NCBI RefSeq assembly: GCF_029223865.1
Contig: NZ_CP119520.1
Coordinates: forward strand, 5,208,001 to 5,272,000
From: Telluria mixta
GTDB taxonomy: Bacteria > Pseudomonadota > Gammaproteobacteria > Burkholderiales > Burkholderiaceae_D
Length of the DNA: 64,000 nucleotides
Direction of reading: 5' to 3'
Shown here piece after piece: positions 16,184 through 23,688 of this stretch (position 1 is the stretch's first letter; each line of letters starts with the position of its first letter). The notes beneath the pieces are model-generated. The model was not told where the DNA came from, ran no database searches, and saw only the letters and a list, made by a program, of their open reading frames with translations. Both the position numbers and the translations under genes were made by a program.

Positions 16184-16770
16184 TCGCGCCGCGTCGTCTG
16201 CACCGGGCCGGCGGTGCGCTCCTCGCGGTCTTCGTCGCCGTCCACGTCGCGAACCACCTGGCGGCGCTGGCCGGCGTCGAGTCGCACGTGCGCGTCATGG
16301 ACGCCGCCCGCCGCGTATACCGGCAGCCGGTCGTGGAAGCCGTCCTGCTGCTGTGCGTGGTGCTGCAGGCGGCCAGCGGCCTGCGCATGCTGTGGGCGGG
16401 GCGGCAGCGGCGGCGCGGGGTGCTTCCCTGGCTGCAGGCTGCATCCGGCGCGTATGTGGCGCTGTTCCTCGCGATCCACGTCGTGGCCGTGCTGGCCGGG
16501 CGCGCGGGTGGGCTCGATACGAACTTTTACTTCGCGGCGGCCGGGTTGCACGTGTGGCCGTCCGTGCTGTTCTTCGTGCCGTACTATTTTCTGGCGGTGG
16601 CCGCGCTGTTCGTGCATCTGGGGTGTGCGCTGCGGCGGGGGAGGGCGGTCGTTGCGGGATTCTCGGCCGTTGGTGTCGTCGTCGCGGGGCTGATCGTGGC
16701 CACGTTGATGGGGAACGTGGTGCCCGTTGAGATACCGGCGAAATACCTGCAAACGTTTGCTCGCGGGTAG
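16180..16770 (+). CDS. Multi-pass membrane protein coupled to the P450 gene
   Basis: 196 aa with about five hydrophobic segments and several intramembrane histidines (VAVHVANHLAAL, FLAIHVVAVLAG, ALFVHLGCALRRG). The layout of paired His in antiparallel helices recalls the heme-b-binding membrane subunits of succinate dehydrogenase-type complexes. I infer a possible electron-transfer or heme-b role, perhaps serving the P450, with low certainty. Its ATG overlaps the P450 stop, showing translational coupling. An inverted-repeat structure follows. Confidence 0.6.
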   Translation: MIAPRRLHRAGGALLAVFVAVHVANHLAALAGVESHVRVMDAARRVYRQPVVEAVLLLCVVLQAASGLRMLWAGRQRRRGVLPWLQAASGAYVALFLAIHVVAVLAGRAGGLDTNFYFAAAGLHVWPSVLFFVPYYFLAVAALFVHLGCALRRGRAVVAGFSAVGVVVAGLIVATLMGNVVPVEIPAKYLQTFARG

Positions 16771-16870
16771 GGTGGACGGCTCGCCGTCCACGCGGTGAGA
16801 GGCGCTATCGGATAGGTCGCGTCCGTGCCGGCATCCGCTGAACGCGTGGACGGCGGAGCCGTCCACCCTA
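16768..16870. repeat. Long inverted repeat between convergent genes
   Basis: TAGGGTGGACGGCTCGCC-type left arm (16768-16794) is complementary, with minor mismatches, to the right arm 16843-16870. Each arm also folds on itself (GTGGACGGC/GCCGTCCAC). It lies at the convergent junction between the P450-linked membrane gene and the M20 gene and may be a bidirectional terminator or a REP/MITE-like repeat. Confidence 0.6.
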
Positions 16871-16894
16871 CGATGTCGACGAAACGATGAAGGG

Positions 16895-18139
16895 TCAGTC
16901 GAGCAGGTCGAACAGCGTACGCGCGACGACCTTGGTCGCGCGGCGCAGGTCTTCCAGGTCGATGTGCTCGTCGGCACGCTTGGCGTTGCTCTCGCCGACC
17001 GTGCGCGGACCGCAGCCGTACAGCACGGCCGGGACACCGGCTTCGCCGAACAGGCGCGCGTCCGTGTACAGCGGCGTGCCGGCCGCGCCGATCTCTTCGC
17101 CGAACACATTGGTCGCATGGCGCGACAGCGCGTCGACCAGCGGCCGGTTGCCGTCCAGCGGTTGCAGGGCGTTCGCCAGCAGCATGCGCTTGATCTCGAT
17201 GGTGATGCCCGCGCTGTCGGCGACGGCGTCCTGGATCACCTTGCGGATCGTCGCTTCGACTTCCGCCGGGTTCTCTTCCGGGATCATGCGGCGGTCGAGC
17301 TTCAGCACGACCTTGCCCGGCACGACGTTCGTGTTGGTGCCGCCTTCGATCAGGCCCACGTTCAGGTACGGGTGGTTGATGCCCTTGACCTGGCTCTTGA
17401 CCTTCTTGTACTGCGTGTTCTGGTCGTACAGCGCGACGAGGATGCGGGTCGCGGCCTGGAGCGCGTCGACGCCGGTTTCCGGCACGGCCGCGTGGCCCAT
17501 CTTGCCGTTGACCGTCACTTCCATCTGCAGGCAGCCATTATGCGCCGTGACGACCTGGTAGCTGAAGCCTGCCGCGATCAGCAGGTCCGGCTTGACGAGA
17601 CCTTGCTGCAGCAGCCAGCCCGGGCCGAGCTCTCCGCCGAATTCTTCGTCGTACGTGAAGTACAGTTCGACGCCGCCCTTCAACGGGGCGCCCAGCGCTT
17701 CCAGGGCGCGCGCCGCGAACGTGAAGGTGGCGAAATCGCACTTGCTGACGGCGGCGGCGCGGCCGAACAGCTGGCCGTCGACGACTTCGCCGCCGTACGG
17801 GTCATGCGTCCAGCCTTCTCCCGGCGGCACCACGTCGCCGTGCGCGTTCATCGCGACGGTGCGGCCCGGGCCGTATTTGCGGCGCACGATCAGGTTCGTG
17901 ATCGTCTCCAGGCCGGCCGCCTTGACGGTCGGTGCCGGCACCGAATGCTTCTCGGCCTCGAAGCCGAAGTCCTTCAGCAGGTCGGCGGCGCGCTCGGCGT
18001 GGGGCGCGTTGTTGCCCGGCGGGGTGTCGGTCGGCACGCGCACGAGCTCCTGCAGGAAGCGCACCTCCTCGTCGAAATGGGCGTCGATCCAGGCGTCGAG
18101 GGCCTCGTAGGGGGCGGCGGTTTTATCGGTCGTGGTCAT
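16895..18139 (-). CDS. M20-family metallohydrolase of the ureide cluster
   Basis: 414 aa. It has the dizinc amidohydrolase fold: His/Asp in AMNAHGDVVPPG, the Glu pair in YFTYDEEFGGELGP, a lid/dimer domain and a final His in DEHIDLEDLRRA. The usual bridging Asp in GRGA.D.KG is replaced: the segment reads GRAAAVSKCDFA, so the metal site may differ. It is the last gene of a minus-strand run with the UraD-AllC fusion (1-base gap), PuuE and the GntR regulator, so it probably hydrolyses an amide produced in allantoin breakdown such as ureidoglycolate or an N-carbamoyl compound; this is inference. Start ATG 18139. Confidence 0.75.
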   Translation of the reverse strand: MTTTDKTAAPYEALDAWIDAHFDEEVRFLQELVRVPTDTPPGNNAPHAERAADLLKDFGFEAEKHSVPAPTVKAAGLETITNLIVRRKYGPGRTVAMNAHGDVVPPGEGWTHDPYGGEVVDGQLFGRAAAVSKCDFATFTFAARALEALGAPLKGGVELYFTYDEEFGGELGPGWLLQQGLVKPDLLIAAGFSYQVVTAHNGCLQMEVTVNGKMGHAAVPETGVDALQAATRILVALYDQNTQYKKVKSQVKGINHPYLNVGLIEGGTNTNVVPGKVVLKLDRRMIPEENPAEVEATIRKVIQDAVADSAGITIEIKRMLLANALQPLDGNRPLVDALSRHATNVFGEEIGAAGTPLYTDARLFGEAGVPAVLYGCGPRTVGESNAKRADEHIDLEDLRRATKVVARTLFDLLD

Positions 18140-18140
18140 G

Positions 18141-19913
18141 TCAGAATTCCGTGGCGAGTTGGTCGAGAAGGGTTTGGAAAGCCTGGACGCAGAGTTCGGT
18201 GTCGTCGTTGGTGATGGATTCGAGCGGGTTGTGGCTGATGCCGGCGTTCAGCCCGCGCAGGAACAGCATGGCCTGCGGCAGGATGTCGTGGATCTTCATC
18301 GCGTCGTGGCCGGCGCCGCTGGGCATGCGGAAGACGGGCAGGCCGAGCGTCTCGACGGCGCGTTCCCAGCGCTGGCGCCATTCGGTCGCGCATGGCGCGG
18401 CGGCGGCGCGCATCGTTTCCTCCAGCGAGAACTGGAGGCCGCGGCGGGCGCAGATCGCGGCCAGTTCGGCCACGATGTCATTGGCGGCAGCGTCGCGCAC
18501 CTCGTTCGTCGTGGCGCGCACGTCCAGAGAGAATTTCGCGCGGCCCGGCACGACGTTGATCGAGCCGTTCGGCACTTCCAGCATGCCGACGGTGGCGACG
18601 AGGTCCGGCACGGCACCGCCGCGCTTCTCGGCGAACAGCACCAGTTCGGCGGCTGCTGCCGCAGCGTCGCGGCGCATCGTCATCGGCGTGGTGCCGGCAT
18701 GGCTGGCGACGCCGACGATCTCGCCGACGAAACGCACGCTGCCGTTGATCGACGTGACGACGCCCAGCGGCAGGTCGAGATCGTTCAGCACCGGACCCTG
18801 TTCGATGTGCGTCTCGACGAAGCCGAGATACTTCGACGGGTCGCGTTTCAGCGCCGCGATGTCGTCCACGTTCAGGCCCGCATGCGCGATCGCATCGCGC
18901 ATCGTGACGCCGTCCGCATCCTTCTGGTCGAGCCAGTTGGTGTCGAAACCGCCGCACAGGGCGCCCGACCCGAGGAACACGGCTTTATAACGCTGGCCTT
19001 CCTCTTCCGCGAATCCGATGACTTCGATGCCGTAGGACAGGCGCTTGCCCTGGCGGTGCAGTTCGCGCACGCAGGCCATCGGCACGAGGATGCCCAGGCG
19101 GCCGTCGTACTTGCCGCCGTTGCGCACGGTGTCGTAGTGCGAACCGGTCAGCAGGCGTTTCGCAGAAGGATCGGCGCCGTGATAGATGCCGACCACGTTG
19201 CCGACGGCGTCGATGGTGACGTCGTCGAAGCCGCAGTCTTCGCGCATCCAGGTTGCCAGCTGGGCGGCGGCCGCGCGGTGCGCATCCGTCAAATACGTCA
19301 CGCAGAGCTCTCCGCGCTCGGCGTAACCGGGTTCGCTGTGGGCGGCCAGCTGCTCGTGCCAGTCCCACACGAGGTTGCCGAGGACCGGGTGCTGGTCGAA
19401 CTTGTCGTCCAGGCGGATCTCGGCGATGCGGTGGATGTTGCGCAGCGCTTCGGCGAATTCGAAGTCCGGGCCGTTGGCCAGGCGGCGCGCGAACGTGGCG
19501 ATGATCTCCGCCTTCTGCAGGCCCAGGCCGCGCGGGCCGCGCACGGCGAGGATGAACGGGAAGCCGAACTTCGCGTTGTAGTCCGCGTTCAGCTTCTGGA
19601 TCGTCGCGAATTCCTCCGGCGTGCAATTCGTCAGGCCGGCCTTGTTCTGTTCATTCGTTGATTCGGCCGTCAGCGTCTTGCTGACCATTGCCTTGCCCGC
19701 GAGCTCCGGGTGGGCGCGGATCAGGCCCAGTTGTTCGTCGCGCGATGCGTCGCGCACGGCTTCCACGAGGCCGCGCTTCAGTTGCGCCAGGGTGGCGAAC
19801 GGGCGCTTGGCCCAGGCGCGTGCCGCGATCCAGGGCGAGTGTTCGTAGACGCCGTCCAGCAGGACAGTGAAGCCCGCTTCGTCGGCGGCGTTGAGTGTCT
19901 CCAGGGTTAACAT
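18141..19913 (-). CDS. Bifunctional OHCU decarboxylase / allantoate amidohydrolase fusion
   Basis: 590 aa joining two enzymes of urate breakdown. Residues 1 to about 165 match UraD, which decarboxylates OHCU to S-allantoin: LIRAHPELAGK with the catalytic His, STNEQNKAGL and LNADYNAKFGFPFILAVRG. From about 175 to the end is an AllC/N-carbamoylase-type M20 hydrolase: GSHYDTVRNGGKYDG metal ligands, FAEEEGQRY, ETHIEQGPVLN and SGAGHDAMK...GISHNPLE. The second domain would hydrolyse allantoate. The two reactions flank allantoinase, encoded by the next gene upstream (puuE), whose stop is five bases before this ATG at 19913. Cytoplasmic. Confidence 0.88.
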   Translation of the reverse strand: MLTLETLNAADEAGFTVLLDGVYEHSPWIAARAWAKRPFATLAQLKRGLVEAVRDASRDEQLGLIRAHPELAGKAMVSKTLTAESTNEQNKAGLTNCTPEEFATIQKLNADYNAKFGFPFILAVRGPRGLGLQKAEIIATFARRLANGPDFEFAEALRNIHRIAEIRLDDKFDQHPVLGNLVWDWHEQLAAHSEPGYAERGELCVTYLTDAHRAAAAQLATWMREDCGFDDVTIDAVGNVVGIYHGADPSAKRLLTGSHYDTVRNGGKYDGRLGILVPMACVRELHRQGKRLSYGIEVIGFAEEEGQRYKAVFLGSGALCGGFDTNWLDQKDADGVTMRDAIAHAGLNVDDIAALKRDPSKYLGFVETHIEQGPVLNDLDLPLGVVTSINGSVRFVGEIVGVASHAGTTPMTMRRDAAAAAAELVLFAEKRGGAVPDLVATVGMLEVPNGSINVVPGRAKFSLDVRATTNEVRDAAANDIVAELAAICARRGLQFSLEETMRAAAAPCATEWRQRWERAVETLGLPVFRMPSGAGHDAMKIHDILPQAMLFLRGLNAGISHNPLESITNDDTELCVQAFQTLLDQLATEF

Positions 19914-19918
19914 TGTTC

Positions 19919-20863
19919 TTACTCCCACGCGAATGCGGTGTCGGGGTTGTAGGGATGCACGCTCTTCCAGTGGCGCGCGATGTCGATGCGGCGCGCGACC
20001 CACACGCGGTCGTGCTGTTCGATGTAGTCCAGGAAGCGCTGCAGCGCGCGGAAGCGTCCCGGGCGGCCCAGAAGGCGGCAGTGCATGCCGATGTTCAGGA
20101 CGGACGGGCGCTCGCCGCCTTCCTGGTAGTGCACGTCGAACGCGTCGCGCAGGTAGGCGAGGAACGGGTCGCCGTGCGAGAAGCCTTGCGGCAGCGCGAA
20201 GCGCATGTCGTTCGTGTCCAGCGTGTACGGCACGACCAGTTGCGGGGCCTGCGTGCCGTCGGTCTTGCGGACCTTCAGCCAGAACGGCAGGTCGTCGCCG
20301 TAATAATCGCTGTCGTATTCGAAGCCGCCGTAGTCGGCGACGAGGCGGCGCGTGTTGGGGCTGTCGCGGCCCGTGTACCAGCCCAGCGCGCGCTCGCCCG
20401 TCAGGCGTTCGATGGCTTCCATGCCGCGCGCCATGTCCGCACGCTCCGTCGCTTCGTCGACGTTCTGGTAGCTGATCCAGCGGTGGCCATGGCATGCGAT
20501 CTCGTGGCCCAGTTCCTTGAACGCGGCCGTCACGTCCGGGCTGCGATCGAGGGCCATGCCGACGCCGAAGATTGTCAGCGGCAGGCCGCGCTTCTCGAAT
20601 TCGCGCAGGATGCGCCAGACGCCCACGCGCGAGCCGTATTCATAGATGCTTTCCATCGATAGGTGGCGGGCGGGGAACGAGGCCGGGTTGAACATCTCGG
20701 ACAGGAATTGCTCGCTGCCGGCGTCGCCGTGCAGAACGCTGTTCTCGCCGCCTTCCTCATAGTTCAGGACGAACTGCACGGCGACGCGGGCGCGGCCCGG
20801 CCAGTCGGCGTACGGCTGCTCGCGGCCATAGCCGGCGAGGTCACGTGGATAGTGCTGGGTCAT
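19919..20863 (-). CDS. puuE: Allantoinase PuuE (polysaccharide-deacetylase fold)
   Basis: 314 aa. This metal-independent-type allantoinase of the polysaccharide deacetylase family opens allantoin to allantoate. Family features are YPRDLAGYGR, VLNYEEGGENSVLHGD, the long ACHGHRWISYQN segment, GWYTGRDSPNTRRLVADYGGF and the C-terminal NIGMHCRLLGRPGRFRALQRFLDY. It sits in the minus-strand run between the GntR regulator and the UraD-AllC fusion, supplying the step between the two fused activities. Length and start (ATG 20863) fit the family. Confidence 0.88.
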   Translation of the reverse strand: MTQHYPRDLAGYGREQPYADWPGRARVAVQFVLNYEEGGENSVLHGDAGSEQFLSEMFNPASFPARHLSMESIYEYGSRVGVWRILREFEKRGLPLTIFGVGMALDRSPDVTAAFKELGHEIACHGHRWISYQNVDEATERADMARGMEAIERLTGERALGWYTGRDSPNTRRLVADYGGFEYDSDYYGDDLPFWLKVRKTDGTQAPQLVVPYTLDTNDMRFALPQGFSHGDPFLAYLRDAFDVHYQEGGERPSVLNIGMHCRLLGRPGRFRALQRFLDYIEQHDRVWVARRIDIARHWKSVHPYNPDTAFAWE

Positions 20864-20878
20864 GATGGTGTCTTTTGA

Positions 20879-21613
20879 TCATGGGTGGAGGATGTCGGCC
20901 AGGTCCACGCGCTGCGGATCGAGGTGCAGGTTGTGCTGGACGTTGGCCAGGTGTTTCGAGACGAGGCGCACGGCCGCCTTGACGTCGCGCTTTTCGAAGG
21001 CGTCGACAATGGCCACGTGCTCGTCCAGGGATTCTTCCGCCGAGTGCGACGACTGGCGCATCAGCGCGATCAGCGAGGAGCGCGTCAGGAGTTCCGAAAG
21101 CATCTGCACGAGCACCTGGTTGCCGAGCATCTGCGCCAGCACGAGGTGGAAGTCGCCCAGCAGGCGGGTTCGGCCGGGAATCTCGGCGTTGTTGACGGCC
21201 GCGCGTTCCAGCTCCAGGTGGTCGCGCAGCTGCTTGACCTGGGCGTCCGTGATCGTCGCGCACAGCTGCTTCGTCACGGCCGTCTCGAGGATGGCGCGCA
21301 CTTCGAACACGTCGTTCGCTTCCTCGGCCGTCGGCGTGGCGACGAACGCGCCGCGTGCCGGCTCCAGCACGACGAGGCGGTCGCGCGACAGCTGGTTGAA
21401 TGCCTGGCGCACGACGGTGCGCGACACCTTGAAGATGTCGCCGATCTTCTGTTCGGACAGCTTCGTGCCCGGCATCAGGCGGCGCTCGGCGATCGCCGTG
21501 GTGATGGAATCCACGATGCGCTGCGTGGCGCTGCCGGACGGCGCGGACGCGGGCGTATCATGGATGTCGCTGGTCAGCGGGACGATCTTCAGGGGTTGGC
21601 GGGCTCGGTTCAT
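20879..21613 (-). CDS. GntR-family (FCD) transcriptional regulator of the urate locus
   Basis: 244 aa. A winged-helix domain at about 35-100 (ERRLMPGTKLSEQKIGDIFKVSRTVVRQAFNQL) is followed by an FCD helical ligand domain with Asp/His metal ligands typical of the group (EVRAILETAV..., GDFHLVLAQM, SLDEHVAIVDAF). It lies 15 bp upstream of puuE on the same strand and is divergent from the HIU hydrolase gene over a perfect TGTATACA-type palindrome, so it most likely represses both directions in response to a urate-pathway intermediate. The ATG at 21613 is preferred over an upstream ATG at 21685, which would overlap the operator. Confidence 0.85.
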   Translation of the reverse strand: MNRARQPLKIVPLTSDIHDTPASAPSGSATQRIVDSITTAIAERRLMPGTKLSEQKIGDIFKVSRTVVRQAFNQLSRDRLVVLEPARGAFVATPTAEEANDVFEVRAILETAVTKQLCATITDAQVKQLRDHLELERAAVNNAEIPGRTRLLGDFHLVLAQMLGNQVLVQMLSELLTRSSLIALMRQSSHSAEESLDEHVAIVDAFEKRDVKAAVRLVSKHLANVQHNLHLDPQRVDLADILHP

Positions 21614-21650
21614 GGTCGCTCGGGACAATAAGTGATTGACATCGTGTTTG

Positions 21651-21694
21651 AAGTGTATACACTTTTCAAAAAAAAGAAAACACAAAGTGTATGC
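21651..21694. promoter_or_regulatory. GntR operator (perfect palindrome plus half-site)
   Basis: AAGTGTATACACTT at 21651-21664 is a perfect 14-bp palindrome, and AAGTGTATGC at 21685-21694 is a second, weaker copy. The TGTATACA core is typical of FadR/GntR operators. Location between the GntR and HIU hydrolase starts supports autoregulation. Confidence 0.75.
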
Positions 21695-21729
21695 AATTTT
21701 TTACTTCAATCAACAAGAAAGGAAATCAG

Positions 21730-22089
21730 ATGGGACACCTCAGCACCCACGTGCTCGACACGATGAACGGCTGCCCGGCCGCCGGCATGCGCGTCACGCT
21801 CGAAGCGCTCGACAATAACGGCAGCGCGCGCACGATCAAGACGCTCACACTCAATAATGACGGCCGCAACGACGGCGGTCCGCTGCTGAACGCTGAGACG
21901 ATGGCCGTCGGCCGCTACCGTCTCACGTTCAGTGTGGCGGCGTACTTCCGCGAGAAGGGCGTGAACCTGCCCGAGCCGGCCTTCCTCGACGTCGTGCCGC
22001 TCGAATTCGGCATCGCCGACGCGGCAGGTCATTACCACGTGCCGCTGCTCGTCAGCCCGTGGTCGTACTCCACTTATCGTGGCTCGTAA
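21730..22089 (+). CDS. uraH: 5-hydroxyisourate hydrolase (transthyretin-like)
   Basis: 119 aa. Hydrolyses HIU, the product of urate oxidation, to OHCU. Signature residues are all present: His in GHLSTHVLDTMNG.PA, the Arg in LNNDGRNDGG and the C-terminal YRGS tetrapeptide that closes the active site of the tetramer. The ATG at 21730 has AAGGAAA upstream. It is divergent from the GntR regulator and lies just before puuD, the enzyme that makes its substrate. Confidence 0.92.
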   Translation: MGHLSTHVLDTMNGCPAAGMRVTLEALDNNGSARTIKTLTLNNDGRNDGGPLLNAETMAVGRYRLTFSVAAYFREKGVNLPEPAFLDVVPLEFGIADAAGHYHVPLLVSPWSYSTYRGS

Positions 22090-22137
22090 GCACGGAGCGT
22101 TGTTTTTCTCATAAAGTCATACCCTTTTTCAAAAAGA

Positions 22138-22147
22138 TCGTATACAG
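22138..22147. promoter_or_regulatory. Second GTATAC operator-like site upstream of puuD
   Basis: TCGTATACAG shares the GTATAC core of the GntR palindrome at 21651-21664 and lies about 150 bp before puuD. Probable second binding site for the same regulator. Confidence 0.45.
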
Positions 22148-22249
22148 TTGTTGTGTCGCCGCGGAGCACATCGGCACCCGGGCCCAGCCCGACGCCGGTG
22201 GTTGCGATGATTTGCCCCTCACAGAGCCCGCTGTGGTGATGGGACAGCC

Positions 22250-22265
22250 TGGTGCGTCGTTTGCG
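22250..22265 (+). promoter_or_regulatory. Candidate sigma-54 promoter of puuD
   Basis: TGGTGCGTCGTTTGCG fits the -24/-12 consensus TGGCACG-N4-TTGCW, with GG and GC separated by exactly 10 bases. It is 28 bp before the puuD start. Would link urate use to nitrogen control. Confidence 0.5.
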
Positions 22266-22293
22266 CCATGCTTCCTTTGTATTTGAGGCTCTC

Positions 22294-23538
22294 ATGGAAT
22301 CCTATTTGCTCGACTGGGTGAACTTGCTGTTGCGCTGGACCCACGTCATTACCGCGATCGCCTGGATCGGCGCATCGTTCTACTTCGTCTTCCTCGATAA
22401 CTCGCTGACCAAGCCGACGTCGCCCGACCTCGTCGAAAAAGGCGTCGACGGCGAGCTGTGGGCCGTGCACGGCGGTGGCTTCTACCATCCGCAGAAATAC
22501 CTCGTCGCCCCGAAAGCCATGCCCGAGGGCCTGCACTGGTTCTACTGGGAGAGCTACGCCACGTGGCTGTCCGGTTTCGGCCTGTTCACCGTCCTGTATC
22601 TGTTCAATGCCGGCACCTTCATGGTCGACAAGCAGGTGCACGACTGGACGGCCGGTGCCGCCGTCGGCACCGCGCTGGGCTTCCTCGTCGCGTTCTGGCT
22701 CGTCTACGACACCATCTGCCGCACGTTCGGCCGCAAGAAGAACGGCGACGCCATCGTCGGCGCCATCATCTTCGTGTTCGTCGTGTTCGCCTCCTGGCTC
22801 GCGTGCCAGCTGTATGCCGGCCGCGCCGCCTTCCTGCTGGTCGGCGCCATGCTGGCCACGTCGATGAGCGCCAACGTGTTCTTCTGGATCATCCCGGGCC
22901 AGCGCAAGGTCGTCGCGCAACTGAAGGCCGGCCAGCCGGTCGACCCGATCTACGGCTGGCGCGCCAAGCAGCGCAGCGTCCACAACACGTATTTCACGCT
23001 GCCGGTGCTGTTCGCGATGCTGTCCAACCACTACGGCTGGCTGTACTCGGGCGAACATAACTGGGTCGTGCTGGTCCTCATGATGCTGACCGGCGCCCTG
23101 ATCCGCCAGAGCTTCGTCGCCCGCCACAAGGCGCTGGTGCACGGCAAGCGCGTGCCGTGGGAATTCGCCGGTTTCGGCGTGGCCGCCATGCTCGGTCTCG
23201 TCGTCTATCTGACCCCGAAACCCGAGGCGGACCTGCCGGTCATCGCATCCGCTGCACCTGTGAATAGTGCCGCAGCCGCCGGTGCCACCGCGCAGAACGT
23301 CAGCTTCGACCAGGTGAAAGGCGTCGTCGCCCAGCGTTGCGCGATGTGCCACTCGGCCGCCATGCCGAGCAAGGGCATCTCGTTCGATTCGCCCGACGCC
23401 ATCAAGCGTCACGCCCAGCAGATGTACCAGCAGGCCGTCGTGACCAAGCAGATGCCCCTGAATAACGCCACCCAGATCACGCCGGACGAGCGCAATCTCA
23501 TCAAGCGCTGGTACGAAGAGGGCGCCCCGACCAACTAA
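22294..23538 (+). CDS. puuD: Membrane-bound urate oxidase PuuD with C-terminal cytochrome c
   Basis: 414 aa. The first ~310 residues hold about eight transmembrane helices of the DUF989 urate hydroxylase family (LLRWTHVITAIAWIGASFYF at the start). The C-terminus is a periplasmic cytochrome c domain with a CAMCH heme site at about residue 349 and a distal Met region (KQMPLNN). PuuD oxidises urate to HIU and passes electrons to the respiratory chain instead of to oxygen. ATG 22294 has GAGG upstream. Neighbours supply the following step (HIU hydrolase), a urate-type permease and the downstream enzymes. Confidence 0.92.
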   Translation: MESYLLDWVNLLLRWTHVITAIAWIGASFYFVFLDNSLTKPTSPDLVEKGVDGELWAVHGGGFYHPQKYLVAPKAMPEGLHWFYWESYATWLSGFGLFTVLYLFNAGTFMVDKQVHDWTAGAAVGTALGFLVAFWLVYDTICRTFGRKKNGDAIVGAIIFVFVVFASWLACQLYAGRAAFLLVGAMLATSMSANVFFWIIPGQRKVVAQLKAGQPVDPIYGWRAKQRSVHNTYFTLPVLFAMLSNHYGWLYSGEHNWVVLVLMMLTGALIRQSFVARHKALVHGKRVPWEFAGFGVAAMLGLVVYLTPKPEADLPVIASAAPVNSAAAAGATAQNVSFDQVKGVVAQRCAMCHSAAMPSKGISFDSPDAIKRHAQQMYQQAVVTKQMPLNNATQITPDERNLIKRWYEEGAPTN

Positions 23539-23615
23539 CCCGTTGTAACCTGTCCGGCGGCCCCCACAGCGGGCCGGCGGACACGCTCGCGCGCCCGGCC
23601 CAGGCAGCCGGCGCG

Positions 23616-23631
23616 TGGCGGGCGGCATGCT
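23616..23631 (+). promoter_or_regulatory. Weaker candidate sigma-54 promoter before the permease
   Basis: TGGCGGGCGGCATGCT keeps GG and GC 10 bases apart and matches most consensus positions. It is 58 bp upstream of the permease start, after GC-rich hairpin-forming sequence that could end the puuD message. Confidence 0.35.
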
Positions 23632-23688
23632 TCTTATAGTTTCGAACGCAGTACACGCAGTTCATAAAAACATTTAGGAGACAAAAGC

